From Xestospongia bergquistia (Eukaryota > Porifera > Demospongiae > Haplosclerida > Petrosiidae): a stretch of DNA of 64,000 bases. The stretch covers positions 4,402,001 to 4,466,000 of the forward strand of contig OZ014416.1 in the NCBI GenBank assembly GCA_963965975.1. The letters are read 5' to 3'. Below, one piece after another: positions 12,801 to 19,882 of this stretch. The notes beneath the pieces are model-generated. The model did no database searches. It saw nothing but the letters and a program-made list of their open reading frames with translations, and had not been told where the DNA came from. The position numbers were made by a program, and so were the translations under genes. Every line of letters starts with the position of its first letter. Position 1 is the first letter of the stretch.

Positions 12801-14028
12801 CAACACATCCTTTTGTACTAATGATTGTTTATAATGATATCTATGTTTTTCAGTTGTGCTCCATTAAGTTTAGTAATTTTCTGATACACTATAGTGTCAT
12901 CATACTCATTGTACATACATGCACTAATATATTATATATTTATTTTTATGTCATAATTTCATAGATGTAACACAAATAGACAAAGACAAGATTGAGCAGC
13001 AAAGTAATGGTAAGTTAATATTACTACACGATTACATAGTGATTACTATATAACTAATTTAATTATATAAATATCCTTCACAATATGAGTAAAAGCGTTA
13101 ATAAGGCTATTACTGACAACAGTAAGATTATTAGTAGTAAGTTTATCATGACTATAATTAGTGGAAAGATGATATATATTATTTATTTTATTTATATTCT
13201 ATTCATTCTGATATATTGTATTCTAAGCCAGACCCAAACTGACTTGATATCTTTAATTATAACATTAAAGTTTTAGGGATTATTACAATAGTTACTAAAT
13301 TACTACTTTCCTTACAGTAGGTACCCTAGAAGAAAATATAGTTGACAGTAGTAGGACTATAACTGGTAAGGTGATGTCATTATGTTTGGCTAAATGCATA
13401 ATGTATACATTAGAGAAAATAGACGATATTATTTACCTTAAAGCAAATATACTTACTACATTCAGCATATAAACAGGGCTCAAGTTTAGTATATACTTGT
13501 ACTAATTGTTTACTACTTGTTTACTACCTGTTCTTTAATTTAGTTACATTTCCTTTTACTGCTACATTGTGTAGGCAATATTGATCCATCAGAAATATTT
13601 TTGGATTACTTTGCTGATATTTGTGATGCCATTGAAGTTAAACCTCTTCCTATTGTTAATCGGCTCCTTACTGCTAGATTGATATCATTAAATTTTAAGA
13701 AAGATGTAGAAAATATGAGTGGTGAAGCTTACGACAAAGCAAATAAAGTAGCCAATGAGCTACAACAACAGGTTGAAGAAAAAGGAATTGAGTTTTTAAA
13801 AGCTATTTGTGACTTCCTTCTAAAGCAGAACCAGGAGTTAAAAGACATTGGCACAAGAATGAAAAGTCAACTAGAAAGTGAGACATTTTATTATACAATA
13901 CTATAATTATATTAGAAAATTACTATTTCTATAAGTGAGTCTTTAATGATGTTATAATTTAGTAATCTACTGTATATGACTAATGTCTTTACTTTCTATA
14001 TGCTGCAGGCTTAGCTCCACCGACTTAG
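764..14028 (+). CDS. ANK-ROC-COR-Death-CARD-like protein gene, 3' part (ten exons joined)
   Basis: I joined ten exons whose splice phases all agree: 764-862, 1546-1644, 9728-11791, 11945-12032, 12124-12396, 12592-12654, 12965-13009, 13321-13365, 13575-13877 and 14009-14028 (TAG stop). Every intron starts GT and ends AG. In order, the product has ankyrin repeats, a ROC GTPase with a P-loop, a COR-like region, a Death domain, a short variable linker and a CARD-like death fold. Known family: ankyrin-ROC-COR-Death is the C-terminal layout of death-associated protein kinase 1, a ROCO protein. Here the start is off the window, so a kinase can be neither confirmed nor excluded. Inferred role: cytoplasmic GTP-regulated signalling adaptor in a cell-death or innate-immune type pathway. 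The extra C-terminal CARD-like domain is not part of DAPK1. The model is from sequence alone; small linker exons could be missing or optional. Confidence 0.8.
1546..1644 (+). CDS. Ankyrin-repeat exon, copy 2
   Basis: Second 99-nt phase 0-0 ankyrin exon (TALHNASSAGHIEIVQLLL, ending PNICDE). The acceptor is TATAG and the donor GTTTGT. It joins in phase to the exon at 9728, which continues YGDSPLHLAC, the start of the next ankyrin repeat. It differs from the exon at 764 at only a few positions, so the duplication looks recent or homogenised. Confidence 0.8.
2212..2659. mobile_element. MITE with long terminal inverted repeats and 9-bp target duplication (Mutator-like)
   Basis: The left end TAGCCTCATACCCAGG at 2212 is repeated in perfect inverse orientation at 2644-2659. 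The inverted match continues, with a few mismatches, for about 40 nt. The flanks are GATTTGACT (2203-2211) and GATCTGACT (2660-2668), an 8-of-9 direct repeat that fits a target-site duplication. A 9-bp duplication is typical of Mutator-like elements; an 8-bp hAT duplication is the alternative. At about 448 nt with no open frame, it is non-autonomous. Confidence 0.75.
3272..3293. repeat. (TA)n microsatellite
   Basis: Short run of alternating T and A inside the retroelement scrap. Confidence 0.9.
3741..4918. other. Intronic AT-rich sequence, nothing recognised
   Basis: This stretch lies within the 8.1-kb intron between 1644 and 9728. I see no ORF with protein-like composition and no strong splice pairs. 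There is a short ATT trinucleotide run near 4273-4290. Confidence 0.5.
4921..5833 (-). mobile_element. Tigger/pogo-type (Tc1/mariner superfamily) DNA transposon, internally deleted
   Basis: Both ends carry an inverted repeat starting CAGTAGGA and running through CTTAT-CGAACAC; 22 of 26 terminal positions match. TA dinucleotides flank both ends (4919-4920 and 5834-5835), the target duplication used by this superfamily. At 913 nt it is far shorter than an autonomous Tigger-like element. It encodes, on the minus strand, only the two ends of a Jerky/Tigger-type transposase. It inserted into the long intron of the ROC-COR gene. It would depend on a full-length relative for movement. Confidence 0.85.
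5298..5732 (-). pseudogene. Tigger/Jerky-like transposase remnant: CENP-B HTH joined to C-terminal tail, DDE core missing
   Basis: From the ATG at 5732 the reading runs through an N-terminal helix-turn-helix of CENP-B/pogo type (EKLDICKLVRNGKTMQCVAD, then YSVGKSTVHDI). A one-base shift plus a TAG at about 5475-5477 interrupts it. The next frame, at 5441-5477, reads LDKAVYLWFAQER, the start of the second CENP-B HTH. The sequence then jumps at about 5440 straight to an acidic tail ending at a TAA (5298), with DWLKADKDDPGY and a Glu/Asp-rich end typical of the transposase C-terminus. The whole catalytic DDE domain between these parts is absent, so the product could at most bind DNA, and then only if the frameshift were bypassed. 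Confidence 0.8.
5836..6650. other. Intronic AT-rich sequence, nothing recognised
   Basis: No coding-like reading on either strand beyond short open frames of low-complexity composition. Confidence 0.45.
6660..7130 (-). pseudogene. Degenerate LTR-retrotransposon gag-pol fragment (zinc knuckle and retropepsin-like)
   Basis: Read on the minus strand, about 7000-7070 has a cysteine/histidine spacing like a CCHC zinc knuckle, broken by a TGA where the second cysteine region should be. Further on, about 6840-6930, a short stretch resembles the aspartic protease active-site loop. It has Asn-Thr-Gly where Asp-Thr-Gly is needed, followed by Gly-Asp-Val and Leu-Pro. The order (knuckle, then protease) is that of Ty3-type elements. 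The catalytic aspartate is lost and stops are present, so this copy is dead. No terminal repeats were found. This is an endogenous retrotransposon fossil inside the ROC-COR gene intron. Confidence 0.5.
7245..7372. repeat. Degenerate tandem repeat with ATAGCAAC-GTTACT motif
   Basis: The motifs ATAGCAAC and AGTTACTA/ATTACTCTA recur at roughly 25-60-nt spacing, often alternating. This resembles the interior of a small repeat element. No terminal repeats were identified. Confidence 0.5.
7384..7655 (-). CDS. Unrecognised minus-strand exon-like ORF
   Basis: A CTTTCTAG acceptor at about 7656 on the minus strand opens a frame that stays open to a TAA at 7384. The peptide has a run of aspartates (NDDDDDLELKA) followed by a basic amphipathic stretch (NKIKKPIKYLIKHIQGKHD) and ends FINQVSI. 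I know no family for it. It could be a relic exon of a transposon nested in the intron, or a shadow. The acceptor and mixed composition make it more plausible than neighbouring open frames. Confidence 0.3.
7998..8228 (-). CDS. Unrecognised small minus-strand ORF, possibly part of the same relic as 7384-7655
   Basis: 76 codons from ATG to TAG, hydrophilic and basic. The middle (KVKWKGYKVTSVIDFAEP) is balanced in composition and looks protein-like; the end is Arg/Lys/Glu-rich. The minus strand between this ORF and 7655 also holds an exon-like patch (QENAVETFFSLDQETKKY), so a decayed multi-exon gene or transposon on this strand is possible. No domain recognised. Confidence 0.25.
   Translation of the reverse strand: MTEREKDRRGGKYLRHQANNIMSKDQAAATCQTKVKWKGYKVTSVIDFAEPTHNYLQHLARYRKRSKEKEITIMEI
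8229..9727. other. End of the long intron, nothing recognised
   Basis: AT-rich DNA without supported genes. It ends with a pyrimidine-containing acceptor (TTCTTCACAG) immediately before the large ROC-COR exon. Confidence 0.5.
9728..11791 (+). CDS. Large exon: last ankyrin repeat, ROC GTPase and COR-like region
   Basis: This exon has 688 codons, phase 0 at both ends. It opens YGDSPLHLACANSKVDVISY and NNHGKTPLEE (ankyrin). The ROC domain follows: P-loop GNISAGKSSL at about 9962-9990 (the GK-S/T consensus is intact), the switch-II motif DFAGHQEYY at about 10135-10160, and VGSYADQ at about 10334-10355 where the guanine-specificity motif should be. The last has aspartate but lacks the usual NK/TK; related ROC proteins often have H-A-D there. 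After about residue 240 of the exon, a winged-helix-like stretch (LDYLSTLSDKGLVLF, then WIVVDKSNLLAEVNG) matches the COR pattern of ROCO proteins. The downstream part to 11791 is less distinctive. The donor is GTAAGT at 11792. Confidence 0.88.
11945..12032 (+). CDS. Linker exon between COR and Death domain
   Basis: This 88-nt exon has acceptor TTTTAG and donor GTTTGT, and starts in phase 0. It encodes DLLISPLTCDEILNISKDHL followed by a short polar tail, and leaves one base that completes a glycine codon in the next exon. The pattern (two helices, LLxxxLTCDEI) looks like the lead-in to a death fold. Confidence 0.7.
12124..12396 (+). CDS. Death-domain exon
   Basis: This 273-nt exon is phase 1-1. 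The reading contains WWHTIGECLGIESGELDCL, then a KLSKVLQIWMDR helix and VTWNTILEVIGSPP. The order of conserved tryptophans and leucines (W..IG..LGI...L..L, then L..W, then W..IL..IG) is the Death-domain signature. It supports homotypic adaptor binding. It lies just after ROC-COR, as in DAPK1. Confidence 0.82.
12592..12654 (+). CDS. Symmetric linker exon 1 (63 nt)
   Basis: Phase 1-1 exon, acceptor ATGTAG and donor GTAAGA. It encodes SQTKGSTDICDADLLELLAT, a polar then leucine-rich stretch, between the Death and CARD-like exons. Because it is in-frame and symmetric, it could be skipped without a frameshift. Confidence 0.6.
12965..13009 (+). CDS. Symmetric linker exon 2 (45 nt)
   Basis: Phase 1-1 exon, acceptor TTCATAG and donor GTAAGT. 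It encodes DVTQIDKDKIEQQSN, hydrophilic. The phase matches the exons on both sides. Confidence 0.55.
13321..13365 (+). CDS. Symmetric linker exon 3 (45 nt)
   Basis: Phase 1-1 exon using the second of two AGs (CTTACAGTAG), donor GTAAGG. It encodes GTLEENIVDSSRTIT. A similar unassigned segment at about 13096-13140, ending near a GTAAGT, may be a further optional linker exon, but its phase does not fit cleanly. Confidence 0.55.
13575..13877 (+). CDS. CARD-like death-fold exon
   Basis: This 303-nt exon is phase 1-1, acceptor TGTGTAG and donor GTGAGA. The reading shows successive amphipathic helices: EIFLDYFADICDAIE, then IVNRLLTARLISLNF, then a KANKVANELQQQVEEKG helix and FLKAICDFLLKQN before a final DIGTRMKSQL. 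The helix order and the spacing of leucines match CARD-type adaptor domains. No profile search could be run; a DED or other death-fold member is possible. A broken duplicate of this exon is at 19549-19882. Confidence 0.65.
14009..14028 (+). CDS. Terminal exon with stop codon
   Basis: After the acceptor TGCTGCAG, the frame carried from the CARD-like exon reads SLAPPT and stops at TAG (14026-14028). It is a 20-nt last coding exon. No canonical AATAAA was seen in the following 300 nt. Confidence 0.65.
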
Positions 14029-14349
14029 TCTCCAGTCCCCAACATTTTTTACTTTTGTAATTGCCTCTACATATATTTCGTTAGTATAGCTGGTTAATGA
14101 ATATGCTCAAAGCTTAAAGAGCCTAGATACTTAGTTTTTTTATATTATGGTTGCTGCTGTTTTATGTTAATTTTATTGTTAAATTACATCACAAATTAAT
14201 CCTCTATTATTATTTTAATAACAAACTGTGAAGTAATCCAAAATTACATAACTACAATATAACAATATACAATATCTTTCAGTAATTGTCTAATGATTTT
14301 TCAAAATATATTTACTAACAGCAGTGACTAGTTATCTAATGTAGTGACT
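14029..14349. other. Space between two convergent gene ends
   Basis: AT-rich 3' flank of the ROC-COR gene. A GGTTGCTGCTG segment at about 14149 has a relative after the duplicated CARD-like exon (near 19974), which shows that the duplication included some 3' flank. Confidence 0.5.
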
Positions 14350-14353
14350 TTAT
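14348..14353 (-). terminator. Polyadenylation signal AATAAA overlapping the stop codon
   Basis: Minus-strand CAATAAAG. The TAA of AATAAA is also the stop codon of the proposed last exon at 14350-14409. Confidence 0.4.
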
Positions 14354-15117
14354 TGATCAAAAAGACGTTTAAAGAGTTGAACTAGTTGGTCAAGTGTGTC
14401 TTTTACATCCTACAATAGTGACATATTACTAGAATATATAAAATAATATTAACTTGACTAGCTAAGTATTGTTTTGTTTGTAGAATTAGTTCCCAGGTCA
14501 TCAATCTCTCTAGGAGACACACCCTCTATTAGTTGAGGATTGAAACGAATGAAAGGAATTGGGTCACAACATCTCTGACATGAGATAGCAAAAATTATGA
14601 GCAGTTGTCTCTGACTCACTAATCTAAGGAATAGAGGATCATGTAGTAAATAAACTAACAATGTTATATCATCAAACATCCTACATGAACATAACACAGT
14701 TTACATAGACAAAATTTTCTAACTGGAGAAGAAGAAACTATTGGCCAGATAATGACCATATTTCTCTTGAGTGAGACTATAATATGTTAACATTATTTAT
14801 TTATACAATTCACAGCTTGAATTAACATGTCCACTATTTTTTTAACATACTGGAACTGTTTCTTAATATTAAATCCCTTGCCTTATTCTCTTCCTTTTAG
14901 TGTCTTGTCTAAATACATACCAGTACTGACGAACATAGCTAATAGAAAATGTCACTCTGATATTCCATAGACTGGTCATACAAGTTGATCTCTTTCCTAG
15001 CAAACTCACATGGATCATTAGCCATAGCATCTCCATCAACATAACTTGCCTTGATAGGGTGTAAAATACATTGGATAGCGCAAGCACTAATTGCTCTAGC
15101 TGTCTTTCAGGCAGGAA
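14350..15117 (-). CDS. Unrecognised minus-strand gene, last exons
   Basis: These exons agree in phase on the minus strand. From a TTTCATAG acceptor at 15118 the frame reads LPERQLEQLVLALSNVFYTL. It ends at 14921 with donor GTATGT, leaving TG, and the exon at 14680 supplies G (Trp). That exon reads MFDDITLLVYLLHDPLFLRL to a GTGAGT donor after 14620. The last exon (14409-14350, acceptor ATTGTAG) reads DVKDTLDQLVQLFKRLFDQ and stops. AATAAA overlaps that stop (14348-14353). The part between 15049 and 14939 is either coding or a 111-nt GC-AG intron, which would leave an 18-nt microexon. If the donor at 14620 is not used, the frame continues to a TAG at 14458. The product is helical and leucine-rich; family unknown. 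The gene is convergent with the ROC-COR gene. Confidence 0.5.
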
Positions 15118-15734
15118 CTATGAAAGGAAAGGAATAATAAGTATCCATCTTTTAGCTAGATTAAAGAATTGGACTTTAGTTGGAAGTTGTTCTTTGTTAA
15201 CAATACATATCAATGAAATTTGTGTCAATGCTTAAAAAAACTTAATTTAATTTGTTTTTTAGACTGGTGTACAAAATACTCTACTGTAAAATTTTAAGGA
15301 TGAATTTTCTGGAGGCAAGGGACTGCTTGTTTTATAATTATAATTTATGGTAGCAATTTCAAGCTACAGAATGCTGTTTTATAGAAAATATGAAAATTTA
15401 TATGATATTAAATCATAGTTTTTTTGAAATAAATTAATTAGCTATCATATTTAATATATCAACTAAAACTAATGGAGAATTCTGTCCTACATGCAATATT
15501 GTTTATGTATATTCGTATAATTCTGCAACTCCAACTCCACACTATCAAAATGCTTGAAGCCAAAAGTATTTAATAAAGCGTGGTTTTTCAGTACTTAGGA
15601 ATTGATGATTGTGCTGCTAACTTCAATAGAGTCACCTTATATTAATCTGCACAAAAATATTTTTGATCCAGGTGGTTTGAAAGTTGCCAGTTGATTATTT
15701 TAGTTGTCATCCATAGTTCATTTATATAAAATGT
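15118..15734. other. AT-rich region, nothing recognised
   Basis: Upstream exons of the minus-strand gene probably lie here or beyond, but I could not identify any with consistent phase. Confidence 0.4.
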
Positions 15735-16140
15735 ACACATAGGTTCACATCAGTCCATTGGAACAGTTTGGACTTATTGCTATTACATTAACCAATATTG
15801 GTGATCAGAACATTATTGCTCTTCCTAACACCTTTCAAGTCAGTGATGCATTGAATATAGCTGGAGAGACTATTATAAGGCAGTATATGGAGGAGTTATA
15901 AATCAACATAAACATCTCATTTACATTGTAAATGCTACAGGAAATATTATATCTGATGTAATTGCATTGCTCCATGTTTGATAATTATTATCATTCATAG
16001 GAGTATAGTAATAGTCTCTTGATTGCCTGCTACAACACAATAGATAACAGAGGTCTTTCCTTTTCTTTAAATCATTGTCTCTGAAAGATGTCTTCACTCT
16101 TTGGAGAATGAACTGACAAATGTTTGATAGATTTTCTACC
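15735..16140 (+). pseudogene. Unknown decayed coding family, copy 1
   Basis: A 45-codon open stretch on the + strand (SPLEQFGLIAITLTNIGDQN, then RQYMEEL) ends at TAA near 15901. The following 240 nt match, at moderate identity, the segment 27860-28110, including a LSFSLNHCL-like reading followed by KMSS. Both copies carry stops. No family recognised. They may be fragments of one gene or transposon family. Confidence 0.35.
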
Positions 16141-16659
16141 ATTGGAATAATTTTTGTTAGTTATAGTTAGCTCTCTGCCAGCGGAATAATTTTACTTATT
16201 TCTCTGCTTTAGGAATAATTTTAGTTAGTTATCATTGAGAAAATTAGTTGAAAATTTAATGCATTACTAGACTAATGATATTGCTCGTTTTTCTTAAAAG
16301 TATTTCACTCTCTTTAAGTTTGTATCTGCCAATCGGTTAGTTCTATCCCTTGATGCATATCCAGCTTTGGAAGGAGAATCTTATTCCATTAGTAGATCAT
16401 GAAATTCCTGGTTTTACACTAGAATTGTTGCAACATTTGCACTACCAATCATTGTAGGTAACTTAGTTATTTTCTAAGATATTTGATGTAAGAAGATTTA
16501 TGCAGCATCAAAGACTTTATTATGTTGTGTTATGTATGCATTGTAATTAATTGTAATAATTTGTGACATCATTGAGACATTTCTGTATATATATATATTA
16601 TATGTATAATAGTGGTGTATCTTTTGTTCAAGTATGACAGTTATTTATTGAGTACACGT

Positions 16660-16866
16660 ATCTGTTGTTTTAGTTTGGAACTAAGTATAACATTTAGTTA
16701 TAGTTAGCTTTTGCAATTATTGCATTAATTTTAGTTAGTTAGTTAGTTGTAGTTAGTTAATTGTCAGATAAAAAAGATTTAGTTAGTTATAGTTAGTTAA
16801 CTAAAAGTCGAATAGACTAAAATAAAAAGGTTTTAGTATTAGTTATAGTTAACTAAAACACACTAG
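16660..16866. mobile_element. hAT-like transposon end with TTAGTTA subterminal repeats
   Basis: The segment is dense in TAGTTAGTTA and its complement. It ends TTATAGTTAACTAAAACACACTA at about 16843-16866. Read inversely (TAGTGTGTTTTAGTTAAC), this matches the terminus at 61229 next to a BED-finger reading. Further TTAGTTA motifs lie at 16150-16240. I cannot define the other end. Confidence 0.5.
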
Positions 16867-16961
16867 TATAACTGATATATATACATTATAGTATAACTCA
16901 TATATGTACATTTATATTTATGTTTAGAGATCAAATTAGTAGTACCAACCCTATCCTGGCA

Positions 16962-17155
16962 ATGGGAGGTCAACTTTCTAAGAGAGAGCAGGATGAAATT
17001 GTAAGTTTATTACTAAATAATACAGTATACTATACAGATTAGTGTACAATCAATACAATACATATTATTATTATTATTATTATTACACAGAGTAACACAT
17101 AATTTGTAGAGACGTGGACAGAAAAAATGATCACCACATTCAACCTACTACAACA
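16962..17155 (+). CDS. Possible first coding exons of a myristoylated protein
   Basis: An ATG at 16962 (G at -3 and G at +4, a favourable start context) begins MGGQLSKREQDEI and meets a GTAAGT donor at 17001. Gly2 with Ser6-Lys7 is the N-myristoylation consensus. A second exon candidate, 17111-17155, is in phase and reads TWTEKMITTFNLLQQ before a GTTACA donor. Later exons were not found. The frame is also open upstream of the ATG to about 16928, so this could instead be an internal exon of a longer reading. Confidence 0.35.
17063..17085. repeat. (ATT)n microsatellite
   Basis: About seven ATT units inside the putative intron between the two small exons. Confidence 0.85.
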
Positions 17156-18329
17156 GGTTACATTCAAATAACTGTTAAAGTTGACTAATATTTTTTTCAG
17201 CACCTGCTTCCATTATTTGTTTTTACAATTAATTGGATCTTTATATACCTAGTAAGTCCTTATCTAAATGAAGAAATGGGAACTAGCTAATCAACAAAAT
17301 TGTTTCCCTTCTTTTATAATATACTAACATATACATAGCTTCTTTATAATTCAAATTATTCATGAAGTGATACAAACTGTAGCCTTTTAGTTGAGTGACA
17401 TTTTATATGATTATCAGTAATGTTTATACACACTATTAATATTTATTAATTTATAACTGATCATGTCATTACAACATGGTAAATCCTATTTGTTATGTAA
17501 GCAATGGTTGTATTAACTATCATTATATGGACCTGTCTCTATGTGTTCCTAGTACTCACATTAATACTTGAATAATGACCAATTATTACTATTACTTGCA
17601 CATGTAAAATAAACAGTAGCAACAGAAAAATTGAAACAAATTTGATAAAAATCATTTATGAATGGTAATGCTAAAAATTATTAAAACATTGTAGGAATGT
17701 AGCAATCCCTACATAACTAGAGTGACAAAGTTAGATTATGTTTAAATTATATTAAGAAATGAGTAAGACTACACTGCAAATAGTATATTGTTGTTTTAAC
17801 ATATCAATTTGTTATTTCATGCCATTCGTTACTTATGTAGTAATAATGAATAAGATACCTAGACATATCTATAATGTACATACACACATAATAGTTTCCT
17901 CACATTAGTTGTGAAGACTAATGACTCCAATTTGAACTTTACAAATAATCATCCATAGCATGGATTCTAATTAAATTCAATTCTATCCATAGAATGGCTA
18001 TATATTAGATAGGTATTGTGTGCTATTACGTTAAGAATATAAACATTTCACTTAATGGTGTTTCCTAGTAAGTACTCATATATAGATAGTTTCAGTGTAT
18101 AACAAGTCTGTACATACATATCTTAGTAAATCCATGTTTTCTAAAACTCAGTAAACGACCTGCTAATATACAAAGTCATACTCATGTATAAAGCTGACAT
18201 GACAAATTCATATGTTAAAGTATCATAATCATTTTAGCAGTGAACTAGTTATGTAGGATTACTACATCTTTACATTGTTTCGGTAATTTTTTGATACTGC
18301 AACTCTTATATTTCCTTTTAATTTTTAAA
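17156..18329. other. AT-rich region, nothing recognised
   Basis: No supported coding sequence on either strand. Confidence 0.45.
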
Positions 18330-18470
18330 ATGACTTTTATCATACTTGTTAATTATGATTATATATTTGATGATGCTCCAACTACTTCTTATGATATTAA
18401 GTTATTTGAATTACTAGTGACTGGTATTGTTAATAATAATGGTATCCATAATCGTCTTGTTGATGTTTAA
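18330..18470 (+). CDS. Small unrecognised ORF (46 codons)
   Basis: ATG to TAA. The middle (YDYIFDDAPTTSYDIKLFEL) and the end (GIVNNNGIHNRLVDV) have a balanced composition unusual for this AT-rich DNA. It could be a relic exon. I recognise no family and see no clear splice signals around it. Confidence 0.25.
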   Translation: MTFIILVNYDYIFDDAPTTSYDIKLFELLVTGIVNNNGIHNRLVDV

Positions 18471-19548
18471 TTTAATGCTACAGTCCTGCAGGAAAAAATC
18501 TTTAATGCAAAATTAATACAGTTATGTTCCAAGATTTAGGGTTTAGAGTGTAGATTATAGTATTAATTTTAAATTGAAGTATTGCATTTTTCTGCCAGAC
18601 TTTATAGGCACAGTTTTTATTAGAATGAAACTATTGTATTTCCTTGTATTAATGCTACACTGTTTACTTCAATATTATTCAACAAGAAGAAAATCTACTA
18701 TTTATAGGCAACTTTTAAATATATTAATAATCAAAAGGTGATAACAATATAATTATTTCTGTTCCTTGCTATAGATTGCTGATCAAATATGCATTGAAAT
18801 CTTATAGATAATTATAGAGCAGTATTTAATAATATATTAGGATCATTAGCAGTTATTCAATAATTACTCAATAACTTGTCATGTCAGTGAATATTAATAT
18901 AGTTTCTTTCAGTAATCAGGAGCTATCCTCACTATTTTGCTTTCTGTTAAATCTAGTCTCTTGCACAGATGCTGACTAGTTTAATGTTAAAAGAGCATCA
19001 GGTGTAGTCATAGCCAAGAAAAGATATCTCAGTTATTTGCTCCAAATATTACAAAAAATGCCTTAAGTAAGTGGTGCCTGTTACTATCTTATTAACTGAG
19101 CAATCAAATCCATATATATGTGTAGCCATATCCATGAAGCATTCTTTAAGTTTGTGGGTTCTGAGAAGCACTCCCATTCCTAAATTAAAAAAAAAGATTA
19201 ATTGATAGTTTCACTTGTGACAATGTTGCAAATCACAATCACATACAATTCCTCAACTCTAGTCTTAGCAATAACATAAACAATAGTTACATCATCGATA
19301 GTTACATTGTCTATTGTAGACCTAAATTTCTTTACACCTCATGTATCCTCACTTATATATCCTGTACTCAATAGGAACATTCTACTCATGAACTGTCAAA
19401 TGAAAACAAAGCAGGCACTCACACTAGTGTATTACACAGCAAGGTAATATGTTGACATAAATTGTTGTACTTGATTACTGACACCATGTGACGTTAACAT
19501 ACATTAATTCATTACTTATCTTTGACATTTTTTACTATTCTTCAACTC
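18471..19548. other. AT-rich region, nothing recognised
   Basis: No supported features. Confidence 0.45.
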
Positions 19549-19882
19549 AGTTACATTTCCCTTTACTTGTTATATTGTATATGTAATTTTGAGCCATCAA
19601 ATACAATAATATGCTAATATTTGTGAAACCATTGAAGTTAAACACCTTCCCATTATTAACCTGCTCTATTCTGCTAAGTTGATATCATTTCATTTTAAGG
19701 TAGATGTACAAAATATGAGTGGTGATGATTATGACAAAGCAGACAAAGTAGTTGATGAGCTAGAACAACAGGTTAATGACAAGGGAATTCAGTTTTTAAA
19801 TACTATTTGTGGTTTCCTTCTGAAGCAGAACCAGTTAAAAGACATTGGTATGGAATGAAACATCAACTAGAAAGTAAGAGGT
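19549..19882 (+). pseudogene. Broken duplicate of the CARD-like exon
   Basis: This segment aligns with 13541-13885, including the intron just upstream (GTTACATTTCC-TTTACT). The acceptor GTAG has become GTAA, an upstream TAA enters the frame, and a deletion plus TGA (MetGlu-stop) ends it early. In between, about 75 codons stay open (ICETIEV, then YDKADKVVDELEQQV and FLLKQNQ) with many substitutions relative to the functional exon. Some downstream flank also matches (CTTATGGCTGCTGC). So this is a duplicated, now dead 3' gene segment about 6 kb downstream of its parent. Confidence 0.8.

Noticed and set aside
15760-15800. SPLEQF resembling a mitochondrial ATP synthase subunit 6 motif (possible numt)
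   Set aside because: No further similarity to subunit 6 follows, so a mitochondrial insert is not supported.
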